Source: Desulfobacteraceae bacterium (GTDB lineage: Bacteria > Desulfobacterota > DSM-4660 > Desulfatiglandales > Desulfatiglandaceae). From it: a stretch of 64,000 nucleotides of DNA. The DNA lies in NCBI GenBank assembly GCA_030613055.1, contig JAUWMR010000008.1:39081-103080 (forward strand), in the 5' to 3' direction. This document shows, piece after piece, positions 62,702 through 64,000 of this stretch. Numbering within the stretch: the stretch's first letter is position 1; each line of letters starts with the position of its first letter. The translations under genes and the position numbers were made by a program. A model generated the notes under the pieces. That model had not been told where the DNA came from. It saw nothing but the letters and a program-made list of their open reading frames with translations, and did not search any database.

Positions 62702-62858
62702 TCATCCTTTTTCGTGCTTTCGTGTTTTCGTGATCCATTTGTCATGAATGAAGCCCCGACCTCTATTTTTTACGCAAATAATCAAGCGAAGCGTTACATT
62801 CAAGTCGTTTTCAAGAAAATTAAGAGAAACTTAGTTTTTAACCAGCGTCCCGCTTTAT
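62702..62858 (+). repeat. island spacer repeat, copy 7 with long extension
   Basis: TCATCCTTTTTCGTGCTTTC through CCATTTGTCATGAATG and GACCTCTATTTTTTACG, then the same 85 bp extension as copy 6 (AATCAAGCGAAGCGTTACAT to CCAGCGTCCCGCTTTA). Confidence 0.88.
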
Positions 62859-62946
62859 TGTGATTTCTGGGGAGTGCCGACCGGGATGTAGTGCTTGGTA
62901 GATTCGAGGATTTGAAAATTGGATGGTTGATTTGGGAGGTGGAACT

Positions 62947-63261
62947 TTGGTTGATATCGAATATATCAGGAAGCGCTTTATAGATGGTGAATATGCCATT
63001 AGCGACCATGCAATCATTGAGGCTCGAAAGGATGGAATTGCTCCCCGCACAGTTGAAAAGTTAGGGTGGGCAGCTATAAATGGTGAGGTCATCGAGGAAT
63101 ACGTTGATCGAAAAAGGGTTTTGATATATGCTACATTAAAAGAAGAAAAGTTGCCGATTCATATTATTGTTGACTATTCTTTTTGGGAAGAACCGGTCAT
63201 TGTCACTTCGTATGTGCCGGATAGCAGATATTGGATCAAGCATAAAATTAGAAAACAATGA
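62947..63261 (+). CDS. DUF4258 protein, probable MqsR-like toxin of a DUF4258/YgiT pair
   Basis: About 104-112 residues. A TTG start at 62947 has the better ribosome binding site (GGGAGGTGG); an ATG at 62923 is also open. VDIEYIRKRFIDGEYAISDHAIIEARKDGI and VLIYATLKEEKLPIHIIVDYS, SYVPDSRYW match DUF4258. In other genomes this family lies before a YgiT/MqsA-like zinc protein and acts as a presumed toxin. Confidence 0.8.
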   Translation: MVDIEYIRKRFIDGEYAISDHAIIEARKDGIAPRTVEKLGWAAINGEVIEEYVDRKRVLIYATLKEEKLPIHIIVDYSFWEEPVIVTSYVPDSRYWIKHKIRKQ

Positions 63262-63273
63262 AGGGGTGAAATC

Positions 63274-63573
63274 ATGGCTTTAATCAAGAAAAGAAAGTGC
63301 CCTGAGTGCGGCGGAGAGATGGAGGCAAAATTGATTAACCTGCACTACAAAAGGGAAAGCGTTGATCTGGAAGTAGAGGTAATAGGAATTCCGGCCAATG
63401 TTTGCACAAGGTGTTTTTACAGGATTATCCAAGGAAAGGTGGCCAAATATATAGACACACTGGTTGACCCGATCTTTGAATCAGAAAAAAGTAGCAAAGA
63501 AAAACCCTTGCCGTCTCCCCATGTAGGAATTCAATTTCCATTTTTAGACAGAGATGCCTACGCTGAGCTGTAA
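63274..63573 (+). CDS. YgiT-type zinc finger protein (MqsA N-terminus-like antitoxin)
   Basis: 99 residues. Two Cys pairs, CPECGGEM near 10 and VCTRCFYR near 48, separated by a beta segment (LINLHYKRESVDLEVEVIGIP), form a YgiT zinc finger. No C-terminal HTH is seen; the tail is SEKSSKEKPLPSPHVG. Partner of the preceding DUF4258 gene, gap 12 bp. Confidence 0.82.
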   Translation: MALIKKRKCPECGGEMEAKLINLHYKRESVDLEVEVIGIPANVCTRCFYRIIQGKVAKYIDTLVDPIFESEKSSKEKPLPSPHVGIQFPFLDRDAYAEL

Positions 63574-63733
63574 GCACATAAGAAGAGGGAAGGCTGATTC
63601 GATTATTTTGTGAATTGGGAAAGGTGGGCAAAATCGGATGAGCAAATCAACAAGAAGAGAAAGAGGAAAAGACGTGCTGAGAGAGGTTAAAACTGGCAAG
63701 AGCTAAACGGAGACTTGACCCCATTCCATCATT

Positions 63734-63853
63734 TCTGAAGAAGATCTTGCATTTGCAGTGAAAAAACTTAATCATAGACCAAGAAAATGCCTTAGCTACC
63801 GGTCACCCCATGAAGTGTTCTGGCAAGCATCAAGTGGTGCACTTGCAACTTGA
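63734..63853 (+). pseudogene. IS30-family transposase C-terminal fragment
   Basis: SEEDLAFAVKKLNHRPRKCL followed by SYRSPHEVFWQASS, 39 residues then a stop: the LNxRPRKxLxYxxPxEVF end of IS30-type transposases. The rest of the element is missing. It is preceded by GACTTGACCCC. Confidence 0.75.
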
Positions 63854-64000
63854 ATTCACCAATGAAGTGTTACAAGGATTTGAGAAGAAGGGGTTAAGCA
63901 TCAATGAAGGGATAGCGGTGGATGCACGATTGGTTAAGTCAGCGAGTAGACCTATGAGCAATGATAATTTGAGGAAGCTGAAGGATAAGAGTAATACACC
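63830..64000 (+). pseudogene. IS5-family transposase fragment, runs off the right edge
   Basis: In another frame, HLQLEFTNEVLQGFEKKGL and SINEGIAVDARLVKSASRPM and SNDNLRKLKDKSN match the central part of an IS5-type transposase (VDARLVKSASRP). It begins within the last codons of the IS30-like fragment, so two insertion sequences were joined here. The fragment continues beyond the window. Confidence 0.7.

Noticed and set aside
55058..62773. CRISPR array
   Set aside because: The repeated units are hundreds of bases to kilobases apart and separated by genes; no regular 25-45 bp repeat/spacer periodicity and no cas genes.
55058..62858. Chromosomal integron cassette array
   Set aside because: Same-strand small modules with repeated spacers suggest it, but the spacers lack the imperfect dyad and the GTTRRRY/RYYYAAC ends of attC sites, and no intI gene is visible.

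Overview
This 64 kb window looks like a chromosomal segment of a Gram-negative anaerobe, most likely a member of the Desulfobacterota (the former Deltaproteobacteria). The Gram-negative envelope is shown by Lnt, KdsB, LapA/LapB, a TonB-dependent receptor and an OmpA-domain protein. Anaerobic metabolism is suggested by a tungsten-type aldehyde:ferredoxin oxidoreductase (AOR) and a WtpABC-type tungstate importer. The taxonomic call is an inference from gene content and order; there is no rRNA in the window.

Region 1 (1-24 kb) is housekeeping. A rimP-nusA-ylxR-infB-DUF503-rbfA translation cluster reads leftward from just past a tRNA-Gly(CCC). A rightward corC-lnt-prfB run follows, with the programmed +1 frameshift of RF2 intact. 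Then come leftward amidase, mutS, lapB, lapA, a HIT protein and a phosphoesterase, followed by an FmdB protein, a UPF0280 protein and a CBS protein. A leftward regulator-wtpA-wtpB-wtpC operon ends the region.

Region 2 (24-41 kb) holds a DUF374 acyltransferase and a cobalamin-riboswitch-controlled TonB receptor with its own terminator. It also has an M23 peptidase, an MTA/SAH-type deaminase, DUF1015 and a tRNA methyltransferase-like gene, and a vWA-TSP3-OmpA protein. The remainder is DUF721, hflKC, an ACT protein, kdsB, queD, two small zinc ribbons (one of only 54 residues) and a stand-alone hisF.

Region 3 (41-56 kb) starts with the AOR gene behind a near-consensus promoter and a GAF histidine kinase. 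Surface-polysaccharide and signalling genes follow: a GT4, a secreted protein, a membrane class III cyclase, a GT2-START-O-antigen-ligase operon, and a UDP-GlcNAc 2-epimerase carrying a low-complexity insert.

Region 4 (56-64 kb) is an accessory island of toxin-antitoxin modules, all on the + strand: a decayed PIN with a partner, two MNT/HEPN pairs, an orphan HicB, two HicBA pairs, two RelE/ParE pairs and a DUF4258/YgiT pair. In most of them the two genes overlap by 4-8 bp. The modules are separated by reused spacer sequences: a 60-75 bp repeat present seven times, a 167 bp repeat present twice, and recurring GTCCCC/TGACCCC words. The island ends in fused remnants of IS30-like and IS5-like transposases.

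The backbone is also seeded with at least four families of short non-coding repeats with terminal inverted repeats or hairpins. One copy supplies the C-terminal codons and stop of the methyltransferase gene, and another sits immediately upstream of hisF. The least ordinary features are the toxin-antitoxin/spacer mosaic and a shared AT-rich motif at the wtp and AOR promoters.
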